This document shows positions 18,052 through 27,383 of a stretch of 32,202 bases of DNA, in pieces (positions within the stretch are counted from its first letter, which is position 1; the number at the start of each line of letters is the position of its first letter). The DNA comes from Sulfuricella sp. GTDB taxonomy: Bacteria; Pseudomonadota; Gammaproteobacteria; Burkholderiales; Sulfuricellaceae. The translations under genes and the position numbers were made by a program. The DNA lies in the NCBI GenBank assembly GCA_018336195.1, contig JAGXQV010000086.1:1-32202 (forward strand), in the 5' to 3' direction. A model generated the notes under the pieces. That model worked only from the letters and a program-made list of their open reading frames with translations. It did not search any database and had not been told where the DNA came from.

Positions 18052-18474
18052 TCAGGACGGCGCGATTTGGACGATCCGCGTTCCCGCCAAACGGTCGTGC
18101 CAGAACTGGCGGTCGCGGTCAAAGATTGCCCAGATAATCCCGAATCCCAGGAATACCCCGACCACGGCCAGCAGGTAACGCAGGCACGCCTGCCGCGGGG
18201 TAAGGCTACCGCCGTCGCGGCGTTCCACGCGCAGATGCCAGGTTTTCATCGCCAGGGTCTGCCCGCCGCGCAGCCAGAACCCCACGAAATACAGGCCGCC
18301 GACCAATAGCAGATAAACCTGGAAAGCCAAGCGAAGCAACGTGGATTGGTGGCTATGGGTCGCGGCAAGAAAGATGAAGGCGGCAATAAACAACAACGCC
18401 AGGAGCAACAAGGATTCGTACAGCATGCTGACGAGCCGGCGCAGGATGCCGGGAACTGGCGCGGGATTTTCCAT
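18052..18474 (-). CDS. RDD family membrane protein
   Basis: A 140-residue inner-membrane protein. The RDD signature appears as GILRRLVSMLYESLLL at the N-terminus, followed by two hydrophobic segments, the GFWLRGGQTLAMKTWHLRV motif, a third hydrophobic segment (YLLAVVGVFLGFGIIWAI) and DRDRQFWHDRLAGTRIV. RDD proteins are small transporters or membrane helpers; some are implicated in ion exchange, but the role here is unknown. I chose ATG 18474, where the family resemblance begins; a longer frame to 18672 merely overlaps the upstream DUF3106 gene. It is the last gene of the sigma-factor operon, 8 bp after DUF3106. Confidence 0.88.
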   Translation of the reverse strand: MENPAPVPGILRRLVSMLYESLLLLALLFIAAFIFLAATHSHQSTLLRLAFQVYLLLVGGLYFVGFWLRGGQTLAMKTWHLRVERRDGGSLTPRQACLRYLLAVVGVFLGFGIIWAIFDRDRQFWHDRLAGTRIVQIAPS

Positions 18475-18482
18475 CGACTGGA

Positions 18483-18929
18483 CTAGTTCGCTACGGTTGG
18501 AGGAATCGCTTCGCTCGACTTGCGGCGCAGGCTTTCCCGCTCTTCTTCGCTGAGACGCTGATACTCTTTCCATTTCTTGAGTATCGCCTGGCGCTTTTCG
18601 GGCGGCAATTGCAGTAATTTCTGGTATTTTTCCCGGGCCTCTTCGCGCTCCTGGCGGGTCAGCCTGGCCCATTCGATAAGGCGAGTTTGCACGCGAGCCT
18701 GCTGCTCGGCACTCATTTTCGGATACTGGCGGGTGACGCCGACGAGCTTTTTACGCTGGACGCCGGACATGCCATCCCATTCCCCGGCGACCGGCGCGAG
18801 GATGCGCTTTTGCGTAGGCGTAAGCTCAACCCACGCCGGTTGCCTGGGTTCGGGAGGTGCGGCGTTGGCTGCAATCGACAGAAGCAGACACAGCGCGAAG
18901 ATTATTCCTGCGCCGTATCTTCCAGCCAT
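18483..18929 (-). CDS. DUF3106 exported protein
   Basis: A 148-residue protein with an N-terminal signal peptide (hydrophobic IIFALCLLLSIAANA, cleavage likely after ANA). The mature part is highly charged and helical with repeated short motifs: W-x-E-LTPTQKRILAPVAGEWD, then LTRQEREEAREKYQKLLQL and LSEEERESLRRK. This is the DUF3106 pattern; function unknown, probably periplasmic. Similar charged periplasmic proteins can act as sensors for envelope sigma systems, but that is only an inference from its operon. Its start lies 28 bases inside the end of the DUF3619 gene. Confidence 0.85.
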   Translation of the reverse strand: MAGRYGAGIIFALCLLLSIAANAAPPEPRQPAWVELTPTQKRILAPVAGEWDGMSGVQRKKLVGVTRQYPKMSAEQQARVQTRLIEWARLTRQEREEAREKYQKLLQLPPEKRQAILKKWKEYQRLSEEERESLRRKSSEAIPPTVAN

Positions 18930-19276
18930 GCATCGAAACCCTTGTCTAGATAAGCTTGAACCGGCAGATCTTCCGCCAGCAGGAAAGCGTCGATTTCGCT
19001 CTGATCATCGACGTGATAATAGGTTTGCCAGTAACTCACCAACAACAGGCCGAAGACCAGGGCAGCCAGCGGCACCCAGGCACGGTTGAAGGGTTGGAAA
19101 GCGCCGTTGCGACTGCCCGCCCAAGCCATTCCCGCGACCTGCTGGGTAGCCGGGCGATAGGCGGCCAAGGCCTTCAGGCGCGCTTCGCGCAGTTGTGCCG
19201 AAGTATCGCCTTTCAAGGTAGTCAGGCCGAAATCGAGATGCTGTTTGATTCGTCTTGCCAAGTTCTGTTCGTTCAT
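18902..19276 (-). CDS. DUF3619 membrane protein, sigma-factor partner
   Basis: A 124-residue protein with a cytosolic N-terminal half (EQNLARRIKQHLDFGLTTL, then LREARLKALAAY), one membrane helix (WVPLAALVFGLLLVSYWQ, about residues 67-84) and an acidic C-terminal tail. This matches DUF3619, regularly encoded next to this ECF-like sigma factor in Betaproteobacteria. The single-pass topology and translational coupling (ATGA overlap with the sigma gene) would suit an anti-sigma factor, but I see no zinc-binding motif and this role is an inference. Confidence 0.85.
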   Translation of the reverse strand: MNEQNLARRIKQHLDFGLTTLKGDTSAQLREARLKALAAYRPATQQVAGMAWAGSRNGAFQPFNRAWVPLAALVFGLLLVSYWQTYYHVDDQSEIDAFLLAEDLPVQAYLDKGFDAWLEDTAQE

Positions 19277-19845
19277 GGCTCGATCCCCTTCGATTTAAGA
19301 AACGCCTCCAGCGCATTGGAGGCTCTGAAACAATGGGTCTTGACGCTGCCTTCGGAACACCCCATTACGGCTGCCGTCTGTGCAACGTCCAACTCCTCCC
19401 AATAACGCAGCAGGAAGGCTTCCCGTTGACGCGGCGGCAACTTTTGCACACCTTCCTCGATCAGCCCCACCAGTTGGCTGCGTTCAAGCTGGCGGTGCGG
19501 CGTTTCAATCGACTGTGACTCGGGGGCGACCTCCAAAGTTTCCAGGGGGTCGAAATCTTCATTTTCATTTTCCCGGCTGGCCCCGAGGGCGGACAGGAGG
19601 GTTGTCCATATCGAGCGCACCTTCTGGCGACGGTAAAAGTCGCGGATGGTATTTTGCAGGATGCGCTGAAACAGCATGGGATACTCTTCCGCCGGGTGAT
19701 CGGAATACTTTTCCGCAAGCTTCATCATCGAATCCTGAACGATATCGAGCGCGGTATGCTCGTCCTGCACGGCGAATGCCGCCTGTTTGAAGGCGCGTCG
19801 TTCGACTTCGGCGAGAAAGTTGGAGAGTTCCTGATGCGTTGCCAG
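19273..19845 (-). CDS. ECF-type RNA polymerase sigma factor, probable CTG start
   Basis: An RpoE-like sigma factor of about 190 residues. Region 2 includes SNFLAEVERRAFKQ, TALDIVQDSMMKLAEKY and LQNTIRDFYRRQKVR; region 4 has LPPRQREAFLLRYWEELDV and the helix-turn-helix AAVMGCSEGSVKTHCFRAS. The first ATG/GTG/TTG in frame is a GTG at 19770, which would remove the first part of region 2. The frame is open upstream to a TAA at 19879-19881, and translation of that part continues the conserved family N-terminus. The best available start is CTG at 19845, with AGGG about 8 bases upstream. A sequence error or another rare start cannot be excluded. DUF3619, DUF3106 and RDD genes follow in one operon. 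Confidence 0.88.
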   Translation of the reverse strand: MATHQELSNFLAEVERRAFKQAAFAVQDEHTALDIVQDSMMKLAEKYSDHPAEEYPMLFQRILQNTIRDFYRRQKVRSIWTTLLSALGASRENENEDFDPLETLEVAPESQSIETPHRQLERSQLVGLIEEGVQKLPPRQREAFLLRYWEELDVAQTAAVMGCSEGSVKTHCFRASNALEAFLKSKGIEP

Positions 19846-19935
19846 AGGTGTAGCCCTGCGGTGTTTATCTTCGGTATGTTACCAAATTACAAGAAAATCC
19901 GCAGTGCCGACAGGAACTCGCTACGGGAAGCCCAC

Positions 19936-19964
19936 TTGACCAAAACCGCGCCAACCATTACTGT
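19936..19964 (+). promoter_or_regulatory. Candidate sigma-70 promoter for ilvI
   Basis: TTGACC (19936-19941) and TACTGT (19959-19964) are separated by 17 bases, 42 bases ahead of the ilvI start. The -35 is good and the -10 is weak. I saw no attenuator or leader peptide in the remaining leader. Confidence 0.4.
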
Positions 19965-20005
19965 TTATCCCTTTTCCAAAAATTATTCGTGGCAAGGCAT
20001 TCTCT

Positions 20006-21709
20006 ATGGAATTGACGGGTGCGGAAATCGTAGTGCGCTGTCTGGCGGAGGAAGGCGTGGAATTCGTCTTCGGTTATCCCGGCGGAGCTGTGCTCAACAT
20101 CTACGACGAAATATACAAGCAAAACAAATTCAAGCATGTGCTGGTACGCCACGAACAGGCGGCTGTTCATGCGGCTGACGGTTATGCACGCGCTTCCGGG
20201 CGCGTCGGCGTGGCCCTGGTAACTTCCGGGCCGGGTGCGACCAATGCGGTGACGGGTATCGCCACTGCTTACATGGATTCGATCCCGATGGTGGTGATTT
20301 CCGGCCAAGTGCCGACCCCGGCCATCGGCATGGATGCTTTCCAGGAAGTCGACATGGTGGGCATTACCCGCCCCTGCGTGAAACACAATTTCCTGGTCAA
20401 GGACGTCAAGGATCTCGCGGAAACCCTGAAAAAGGCTTTCTACATCGCCTCCACGGGCCGCCCCGGCCCGGTGGTGGTGGACGTCCCCAAGGATGTCACT
20501 CAACTCAAGGCCGAGTTCGAGTACCCCAAGAGCGTCAAGCTGCGCTCCTACAACCCTACCACCAAGGGACATACCGGCCAGATCAAGCGTGCCGTGCAGA
20601 TGCTCCTCGAAGCCAAGCGTCCGATGGTCTACATCGGCGGCGGCGCGGTGCAAAGCGATGCGGCCGCGGAATTGACCCAACTGGTGCGCCTGCTGGGCTT
20701 CCCCATCACCAGTACCCTGATGGGGCTGGGCGGCTATCCTGCCAGCGACCCGCAATTCCTCGGGATGCTGGGGATGCACGGCACCTACGAATCGAACATG
20801 GCAATGCAGCACAGCGACGTGCTGGTGGCGGTGGGCGCGCGTTTCGACGACCGCGTCATCGGCAACCCCCACCACTTCGAACAGACTGACCGCAAAATCA
20901 TCCATATCGACATCGACCCGGCATCCATCGCCAAGCGCGTCAAGGTCGACGTGCCGATCGTCGGCAACGTCCGCGACGTGATGGTGGACATGATCAAGCT
21001 GATCCAGGCCAGCAAGGAACGCCCCGACCAAGCTGCGCTCAAGACCTGGTGGACCCAGATCGAGTTGTGGCGCTCCGCCAACCCTCTACGCTACGACCGC
21101 GACAGCGCGCTCATCAAGCCACAGTACGTGATCGAAAAAATGCACGAGATCACCAAGGGCGATGCCATCATTTGCTCCGACGTGGGCCAGCATCAGATGT
21201 GGGCAGCACAGTTCTACAAATTCGACAAACCGCGCCGCTGGATCAACTCCGGGGGCTTGGGAACCATGGGTTTCGGGATGCCTTCCGCGATGGGCGCGCA
21301 ACTCGCCAACCCCAATGCCACGGTGGCCTGCGTGACCGGCGAGGGCAGCATCCAGATGAACATCCAGGAACTGTCCACCTGCAAGCAGTTCAACATCCCG
21401 CTCAAGATCATCCTGCTCAACAACCGCTATCTCGGCATGGTGCGCCAGTGGCAGGAATTCTTCTACGGCGAGCGCTATTCGCAGTCCTACATGGAAGCCC
21501 TGCCGGATTTCGTCAAATTGGCCGAGGCCTACGGTCACGTCGGCATGACCATCGAAAAACCCGGCGACGTCGAAGGTGCTCTACAGGAAGCCTTCGGCCC
21601 GGCGCTCAAGGAGCGGTTGGTGTTCATGAACTTCATCACCGACTCGACCGAAAACGTCTTCCCCATGATCCCTGCCGGCAAGGGACTCAATGAAATGATT
21701 TTGGTGTAA
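20006..21709 (+). CDS. ilvI: Acetolactate synthase, large subunit
   Basis: A 567-residue ThDP-dependent enzyme that condenses pyruvate with pyruvate or 2-ketobutyrate in isoleucine, valine and leucine synthesis. Signatures: N-terminal FGYPGGAVLNIYDE, with catalytic glutamate in VRHEQAAVHAADGYAR; TSGPGATNAVTGIATAY; a central FAD/nucleotide domain; and the ThDP motif GEGSIQMNIQELST...NN (Gly-Glu-Gly in place of Gly-Asp-Gly, which I believe is common in this clade). Full length. ATG 20006 gives the usual MELTGAEIVVRCL start; the ribosome site (AAGG) is weak. The small subunit starts 2 bases after the stop. Could equally be named ilvB. Confidence 0.97.
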   Translation: MELTGAEIVVRCLAEEGVEFVFGYPGGAVLNIYDEIYKQNKFKHVLVRHEQAAVHAADGYARASGRVGVALVTSGPGATNAVTGIATAYMDSIPMVVISGQVPTPAIGMDAFQEVDMVGITRPCVKHNFLVKDVKDLAETLKKAFYIASTGRPGPVVVDVPKDVTQLKAEFEYPKSVKLRSYNPTTKGHTGQIKRAVQMLLEAKRPMVYIGGGAVQSDAAAELTQLVRLLGFPITSTLMGLGGYPASDPQFLGMLGMHGTYESNMAMQHSDVLVAVGARFDDRVIGNPHHFEQTDRKIIHIDIDPASIAKRVKVDVPIVGNVRDVMVDMIKLIQASKERPDQAALKTWWTQIELWRSANPLRYDRDSALIKPQYVIEKMHEITKGDAIICSDVGQHQMWAAQFYKFDKPRRWINSGGLGTMGFGMPSAMGAQLANPNATVACVTGEGSIQMNIQELSTCKQFNIPLKIILLNNRYLGMVRQWQEFFYGERYSQSYMEALPDFVKLAEAYGHVGMTIEKPGDVEGALQEAFGPALKERLVFMNFITDSTENVFPMIPAGKGLNEMILV

Positions 21710-21711
21710 TC

Positions 21712-22203
21712 ATGCGGCACATTATTTCTCTGTTGATGGAAAACGAAGCGGGCGCACTGTCCCGCGTGGCGGGGCTGTTCTCGGCGCGCGCCTACAATAT
21801 CGAATCGCTCACCGTAGCACCCACCGAAGACGCCACCCTGTCGCGCATGACCATCGTCACGCGCGGCTCGGACGACGTGATCGAGCAAATCACCAAGCAG
21901 CTCAACAAGCTGATCGACGTGGTGAAAGTGGTCGACCTTTCCGAGGCCGGCCACATCGAACGCGAGTTGATGCTGGTGAAAGTCCGCGCGGAAGGCCAGT
22001 GGCGCGAGGAAATGAAGCGCATGTCGGACATCTTCCGCGGGCGCATCATCGACGTCACCGACAAGACCTATACCATCGAAGTCACCGGTGCCGGCCACAA
22101 GCTGGATGCCTTCCTTGAAGCACTCGACAAGACTGCCATACTCGAAACCGTGCGCACCGGCGCATCGGGCATCGGGCGTGGCGAACGAATTCTGAAAGCT
22201 TGA
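21712..22203 (+). CDS. ilvH: Acetolactate synthase, small regulatory subunit
   Basis: A 163-residue regulatory subunit that activates the large subunit and gives valine feedback inhibition. The N-terminal ACT domain is clear: MRHIISLLMENEAGALSRVA, GLFSARAYNIESLTVAPTED, MTIVTRGSDDVIEQITKQL. A second ACT-like domain (GAGHKLDAFLEAL, RTGASGIGRGE) follows. Length is standard. It begins 2 bases after the ilvI stop, so translation is probably coupled. A repeat-derived spacer of about 87 bp separates it from ilvC. Confidence 0.97.
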   Translation: MRHIISLLMENEAGALSRVAGLFSARAYNIESLTVAPTEDATLSRMTIVTRGSDDVIEQITKQLNKLIDVVKVVDLSEAGHIERELMLVKVRAEGQWREEMKRMSDIFRGRIIDVTDKTYTIEVTGAGHKLDAFLEALDKTAILETVRTGASGIGRGERILKA

Positions 22204-22212
22204 ATAAAACCA

Positions 22213-23307
<1,095 letters not shown>

Positions 23308-23314
23308 GTAATGC

Positions 23315-23373
23315 ATGATGGGTGATGGGGAATGGGTAAAACCATGCCCATCACCCATTGCTCATTCCCCATC
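23315..23373. repeat. Heptamer-based inverted repeat, copy 2
   Basis: The left part (23315-23336) consists of TGATGGG/GAATGGG-type units; the right part (23347-23372) of CCCATCACCCATTG and CTCATTCCCCAT. It is a shorter relative of the element at 13222-13325 and fills nearly the whole ilvC-psd gap. Confidence 0.7.
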
Positions 23374-23379
23374 TCCCCA

Positions 23380-24063
23380 ATGTGCATCGGCGTAGCCCCT
23401 CCCAAATTGACTGAATACCCACACCCTATTATCGCCCGCGAGGGTTGGCCGTTTCTGGCCGGCGCCGTCGCGGCTTCCCTGCTTGCCACCGTGTTCGGCG
23501 GCTGGCTGTGGGCATTGCCCTTGTGGCTTATCAGCCTGTTCGTACTGCAATTTTTCCGCGACCCTGCACGCAACGTACCGCAGGAACGCAATCTCGTGAC
23601 GGCCCCGGCGGACGGACGCATCGTTGCCGTCGAGGAAGTCACGGATACCTACCTGAACCGTCAGGCTCTCAAGGTCAGCGTGTTCATGAACGTGTTCAAC
23701 GTCCATTCCAACCGCAGCCCGGTGAACGGCTCGGTCGAGCAAGTGTGGTATAGCCCCGGCAAGTTCGTCAACGCCGACCTCGACAAGGCCTCCACCGAGA
23801 ATGAGCGCAACGCTGTATGGATACGCTCGGATTGCGGCTTCGACGTGACCAGCGTACAGGTGGCCGGCCTGATCGCGCGGCGCATCCTGTGCTACGTCAA
23901 GCATGGCGACTACCTCTCGCGCGGCCAGCGCTACGGCTTTATCCGTTTCGGCTCACGAGTCGATGTATACCTGCCGCTGACCGCACGAGTCCGTGTCACG
24001 TTGGGCGACAAGGTGCGCGCTGGCGAGACCGTGCTGGCCGAATTCGTTCCCAACGTCGGGTAA
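23380..24063 (+). CDS. psd: Phosphatidylserine decarboxylase proenzyme
   Basis: A short-type Psd of about 218-227 residues that makes phosphatidylethanolamine at the inner membrane. Features: [13 protein letters not shown] at the N-terminus; one or two membrane helices; [38 protein letters not shown] with the conserved histidine; and [11 protein letters not shown], where the Gly-Ser pair (serine about residue 191) is the self-cleavage site forming the pyruvoyl group. The start is uncertain: ATG 23380 directly follows a repeat element, and TTG 23407 would give the more usual M-x-x-YPHPII beginning; neither has a strong ribosome site. An ATG at 23332 lies within the repeat and is unlikely. pssA follows 10 bases later. 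Confidence 0.94.
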   Translation: MCIGVAPPKLTEYPHPIIAREGWPFLAGAVAASLLATVFGGWLWALPLWLISLFVLQFFRDPARNVPQERNLVTAPADGRIVAVEEVTDTYLNRQALKVSVFMNVFNVHSNRSPVNGSVEQVWYSPGKFVNADLDKASTENERNAVWIRSDCGFDVTSVQVAGLIARRILCYVKHGDYLSRGQRYGFIRFGSRVDVYLPLTARVRVTLGDKVRAGETVLAEFVPNVG

Positions 24064-24073
24064 ACAAGCCAAC

Positions 24074-24853
24074 ATGCCGGCCCCCTACGACCGCAAACCG
24101 CTCATCGACCCGAACATCCGGCGGCGCGGGATATACATCCTGCCCAACCTGTTCACCACGGCGGCGCTGTTTGCGGGCTTTTTTTCCATCGTCCAGGCGA
24201 TGAACGGCAACTACGAGCAATCCGCCGTGGCGATTTTCGTGGCGATGGTGATGGACGGCCTGGATGGTCGAGTGGCGCGCATGACGCGCACCCAGAGCGC
24301 TTTCGGCGCGGAATACGACTCGCTCTCCGACATGGTGTCGTTCGGCGTCGCCCCGGCGCTGGTGGTGTATGTATGGGCCTTGAAAGGGATGGGCAAGCTG
24401 GGCTGGATCGCCGCCTTCGTCTACTGCGCCGGTGCCGCGCTGCGCCTGGCGCGCTTCAACACCCAACTCGGGGTTGCCGACAAACGCTATTTCCAAGGAC
24501 TGCCCAGCCCTGCCGCTGCCGCCCTGATCGCCGGACTGGTATGGGTCATGAACGACTACCATATCAAAGGCTTCGAAGTTCAATGGCTGGCCTGGACGAT
24601 CACCCTATTCGCCGGTCTCACCATGGTCAGCAATTTCCGCTATTACAGCGGCAAGGACATCAATCTGCGCAAGAGCGTGCCGTTCGTCGGCCTGCTCCTG
24701 CTGGTTCTAGCCTTCGTCCTGATTTCCCTTGATCCGCCCCAGGTGCTGTTCGGGATGTTCGTCCTGTATGGTCTATCCGGCTACATCCTGTGGGCCGTGA
24801 CCAAGCTCCAATCGAAAAAAGCCCCGCCGGACAACGGCTCCACCCCGGACTGA
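24074..24853 (+). CDS. pssA: CDP-diacylglycerol-serine O-phosphatidyltransferase
   Basis: A 259-residue multi-pass membrane enzyme that makes phosphatidylserine, the substrate of the preceding Psd. The CDP-alcohol phosphatidyltransferase signature DGx2ARx8Gx3Dx3D is complete: DGLDGRVARM begins at residue 61 and ends with EYDSLSDMVSFG. NLFTTAALFAGF and ALRLARFNTQ are typical of the bacterial integral-membrane PssA (type II). About six to eight hydrophobic segments follow. ATG 24074 starts the conserved MPAPYDRKPLIDPNIRRRGI; an earlier ATG at 23993 would overlap psd. The psd-pssA pair after ilvIHC is conserved in Betaproteobacteria; the leuA that often follows is not here. Confidence 0.95.
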   Translation: MPAPYDRKPLIDPNIRRRGIYILPNLFTTAALFAGFFSIVQAMNGNYEQSAVAIFVAMVMDGLDGRVARMTRTQSAFGAEYDSLSDMVSFGVAPALVVYVWALKGMGKLGWIAAFVYCAGAALRLARFNTQLGVADKRYFQGLPSPAAAALIAGLVWVMNDYHIKGFEVQWLAWTITLFAGLTMVSNFRYYSGKDINLRKSVPFVGLLLLVLAFVLISLDPPQVLFGMFVLYGLSGYILWAVTKLQSKKAPPDNGSTPD

Positions 24854-24878
24854 ACAATCCCCCTCCCGCCGCGCTGCA

Positions 24879-27383
24879 TCACCGCTGCAAATTCCCCTTC
24901 TCCTGCAGGAACTTGACGAACTCCGTTTCGGGGATCGGGCGGCTGTAAAAATATCCCTGGATTTCCTCGCAGCCGGCGGCTTTGAGGAAATTCAACTGCG
25001 CTTCGGTTTCGACGCCTTCGGCGATGGCGCGCAAGCCGAGATTCTGGGCAAGGTTGATGATGGAGCGGGTAATCGCGGTATCGTTGGCATCATGGATCAC
25101 CCCACGCACGAAGGATTGATCGATCTTGAGCTTGTCGATGGGAAAGCGCTTAAGGTAGCTCAGCGACGAATAGCCGGTACCGAAATCGTCGAGCGACATC
25201 GCCACGCCGAGGTCGCGGAAGTTGTTCATCATGGCGATCACCCCCTCGACGTTTTTCATGATCATGCTTTCGGTGATTTCCAGTTCGAGCAGGTCGGGGG
25301 CGAGGCCGTGGTATTGGAGAATGTCACTCACCTGATGCGCCAGGGTGGGACGAAACTGCTTGACGGAAATATTTACGGCCAGCTTGACCACCGGCAGACC
25401 GGCCTGCTGCCACGCCTTGTTGCGGGCACATACGGTATCTAGGATCCATTCGCCGATCGGGATAATCAGGCCGGTATCCTCGGCCACCGGAATAAACTGC
25501 CCGGGCGAGATCATCCCGATAGCGGGATGATTCCAGCGCAGCAGGACTTCGGCACCGACAATCGCGCCACTCGCCAGATCCAGTTGCGGCTGATAGTGGA
25601 GGAACAGTTCGCCGCGCTCGATGGCGCGGCGCAGGTTCCCTTCCATATTGAGGCGTTCCAGGGCCTTGCGGTTCATATCCGGCGAGAAGAACACGTAGCC
25701 CTCGTGACCGTCGCCCTGCTTGGCCCGGTACATCGCCACGTCGGCGTTGCGAATCAGGGTTTCGGCATCGTCGCCATCGTCGGGGTAGATGCTGATGCCG
25801 ATACTCGCCGTAATCCGCAGTTCATGGCCCTGCACTTCCAGGGGTTGGGCGAGGCTGGCGAGAATTTTCTTGGCGACGATGGAGGCATGTTCACGCTTGG
25901 CGATATCCACCAGCGCCACCACGAATTCGTCCCCGCCGATGCGGGCGACGATATCTTCGTTGCGCAGGCAATCGAGGAGGCGCCGCGCCACTTCCTTGAG
26001 CAGAAAATCGCCGGGGCTGTGGCCGAGAGTGTCGTTGATCTGCTTGAAGCGATCCAGATCGACGAACATCACCGCGCCGTGAGTACTGTTGCGCTTCGAC
26101 TCGATCAGCGACTGGCGCAGCAGGGTATGCAACATGGCGCGGTTGGGCAGGCCGGTGAGCACATCGTAATAGGCCAGCCGGTAGATTTGCTTTTCGGCGT
26201 TCTTGCGCTCGGTGAGATCGGTAAATACCGCGAAATAATGGGTAATCGCGCCGTCCTTGTTGTGCACGCCGCTGATCGACATCCACACCGGATAATTCTC
26301 GCCGTCCTTGCGACGATTCCATAGCTCGCCGATCCAGTGGCCGTTTTCCATGATGGCGGCGCTCATGTCGCGGTAAAACTCCTTGTCGTGGAGTCCCGAC
26401 TTGAACAGCGCGGGGGTTTGACCAACCACGTCCTCGGCATCGTAGCCGGAGATCTTGGTGAAAGCCTTGTTGACCGAGATGATTCGATGCCCGACGTCGG
26501 TGACCAGGATGCCTTCGTCGCTGTATTCGAAAATCGCCGCTTGCAGGCGCAGACGCTCCTCCGCCGCCAATCGTTCGGTGATGTCGATCAGGTAGCCGTA
26601 AATCGCCACCGGGTTACCCTCGGCGTCGTGCGACAGGGAAAGCGAGAGGCTGGCCCAGAAAACCTCCCCGGACTTCTTGCGGCGCTTGACCACCATTTCA
26701 TGGCCACCGCGTTCCAGGAAGTTCTCGAAAAACTGGGCATCGTCCTCCTCGTCGGCGTACAGGAACAGGATGTTGCGCCCCACCGCCTCTTCGGCGGTAT
26801 AGCCGAACTGCAACTCCGCGCCGCGGTTCCAGCCGGTAATGTAGCCGCCGAGATCCATGATAATCACCGAATCGTGAATCTGGTCGAGAATCTGCTGCTG
26901 GCGCATCAACAGTTCCTCGCTGGCAACCAGCGCCGTCATGCGTTCGTCGAAACGCAACCGGTCATGGAGGGTATCGGCAATCAGACTGGCTGCCGCCTGC
27001 AAGGTCGGCAAACAGCCGAGCGGCGCCAACGCGCCGAGTATCCCCACCAATTCGCCATTCGGCACGATGGGGCAACCGATCAACACGCTCTCCCCATCGC
27101 CCTGCCCGGCCACCGGCAGCCAGCCGAGTTGCCCATCCTGTTCCACCTTGGCGGCCAGTTCGTGCCAGCGCTCCGGCATGCCGCGCGAGGCCAGGCGGCC
27201 CGCCTTGGCGCTCAGGTAAACGCAGGCATCCGCCCAGCCGAAAACATTGCGAATTTCGCTGCCGAGCGTTTTGCCGAAGGTCTCGGCGGGCGTGTGCAAA
27301 ACGGCTTTGACCACACTGCCGGCCAGCACCAGGGCGGCTTCGCCGGAAGTGGTTTGCGGACAACGGCGAAGGGCACTGTTCAT
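24879..27383 (-). CDS. GAF/PAS/PAS/GGDEF/EAL c-di-GMP enzyme
   Basis: An 834-residue cytosolic protein with both c-di-GMP synthase and hydrolase modules. Order: a GAF-like N-terminal domain (to about residue 160); PAS 1 (HDSVIIMDLGGYITGWNRG); PAS 2 (EGILVTDVGHRIISVN, ending in DLTERKNAEKQ); GGDEF with intact RIGGDEFVVAL and an inhibitory RxxD site (RNED) five residues before GGDEF; and EAL with EVLLRW, NISVKQF, LEITES, DDFGTGYSS, LKIDQSF and EGVET. All key residues for both activities look intact, so net activity may depend on the sensory domains. ATG 27383 overlaps the stop of the upstream HDOD gene by four bases (ATGA), so translation is probably coupled. Confidence 0.95.
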   Translation of the reverse strand: MNSALRRCPQTTSGEAALVLAGSVVKAVLHTPAETFGKTLGSEIRNVFGWADACVYLSAKAGRLASRGMPERWHELAAKVEQDGQLGWLPVAGQGDGESVLIGCPIVPNGELVGILGALAPLGCLPTLQAAASLIADTLHDRLRFDERMTALVASEELLMRQQQILDQIHDSVIIMDLGGYITGWNRGAELQFGYTAEEAVGRNILFLYADEEDDAQFFENFLERGGHEMVVKRRKKSGEVFWASLSLSLSHDAEGNPVAIYGYLIDITERLAAEERLRLQAAIFEYSDEGILVTDVGHRIISVNKAFTKISGYDAEDVVGQTPALFKSGLHDKEFYRDMSAAIMENGHWIGELWNRRKDGENYPVWMSISGVHNKDGAITHYFAVFTDLTERKNAEKQIYRLAYYDVLTGLPNRAMLHTLLRQSLIESKRNSTHGAVMFVDLDRFKQINDTLGHSPGDFLLKEVARRLLDCLRNEDIVARIGGDEFVVALVDIAKREHASIVAKKILASLAQPLEVQGHELRITASIGISIYPDDGDDAETLIRNADVAMYRAKQGDGHEGYVFFSPDMNRKALERLNMEGNLRRAIERGELFLHYQPQLDLASGAIVGAEVLLRWNHPAIGMISPGQFIPVAEDTGLIIPIGEWILDTVCARNKAWQQAGLPVVKLAVNISVKQFRPTLAHQVSDILQYHGLAPDLLELEITESMIMKNVEGVIAMMNNFRDLGVAMSLDDFGTGYSSLSYLKRFPIDKLKIDQSFVRGVIHDANDTAITRSIINLAQNLGLRAIAEGVETEAQLNFLKAAGCEEIQGYFYSRPIPETEFVKFLQEKGNLQR

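Noticed and set aside
18052..18672. The longer 206-codon version of the RDD gene
   Set aside because: Its first 66 residues overlap the DUF3106 gene out of frame and show no RDD similarity; ATG 18474 starts the family domain.
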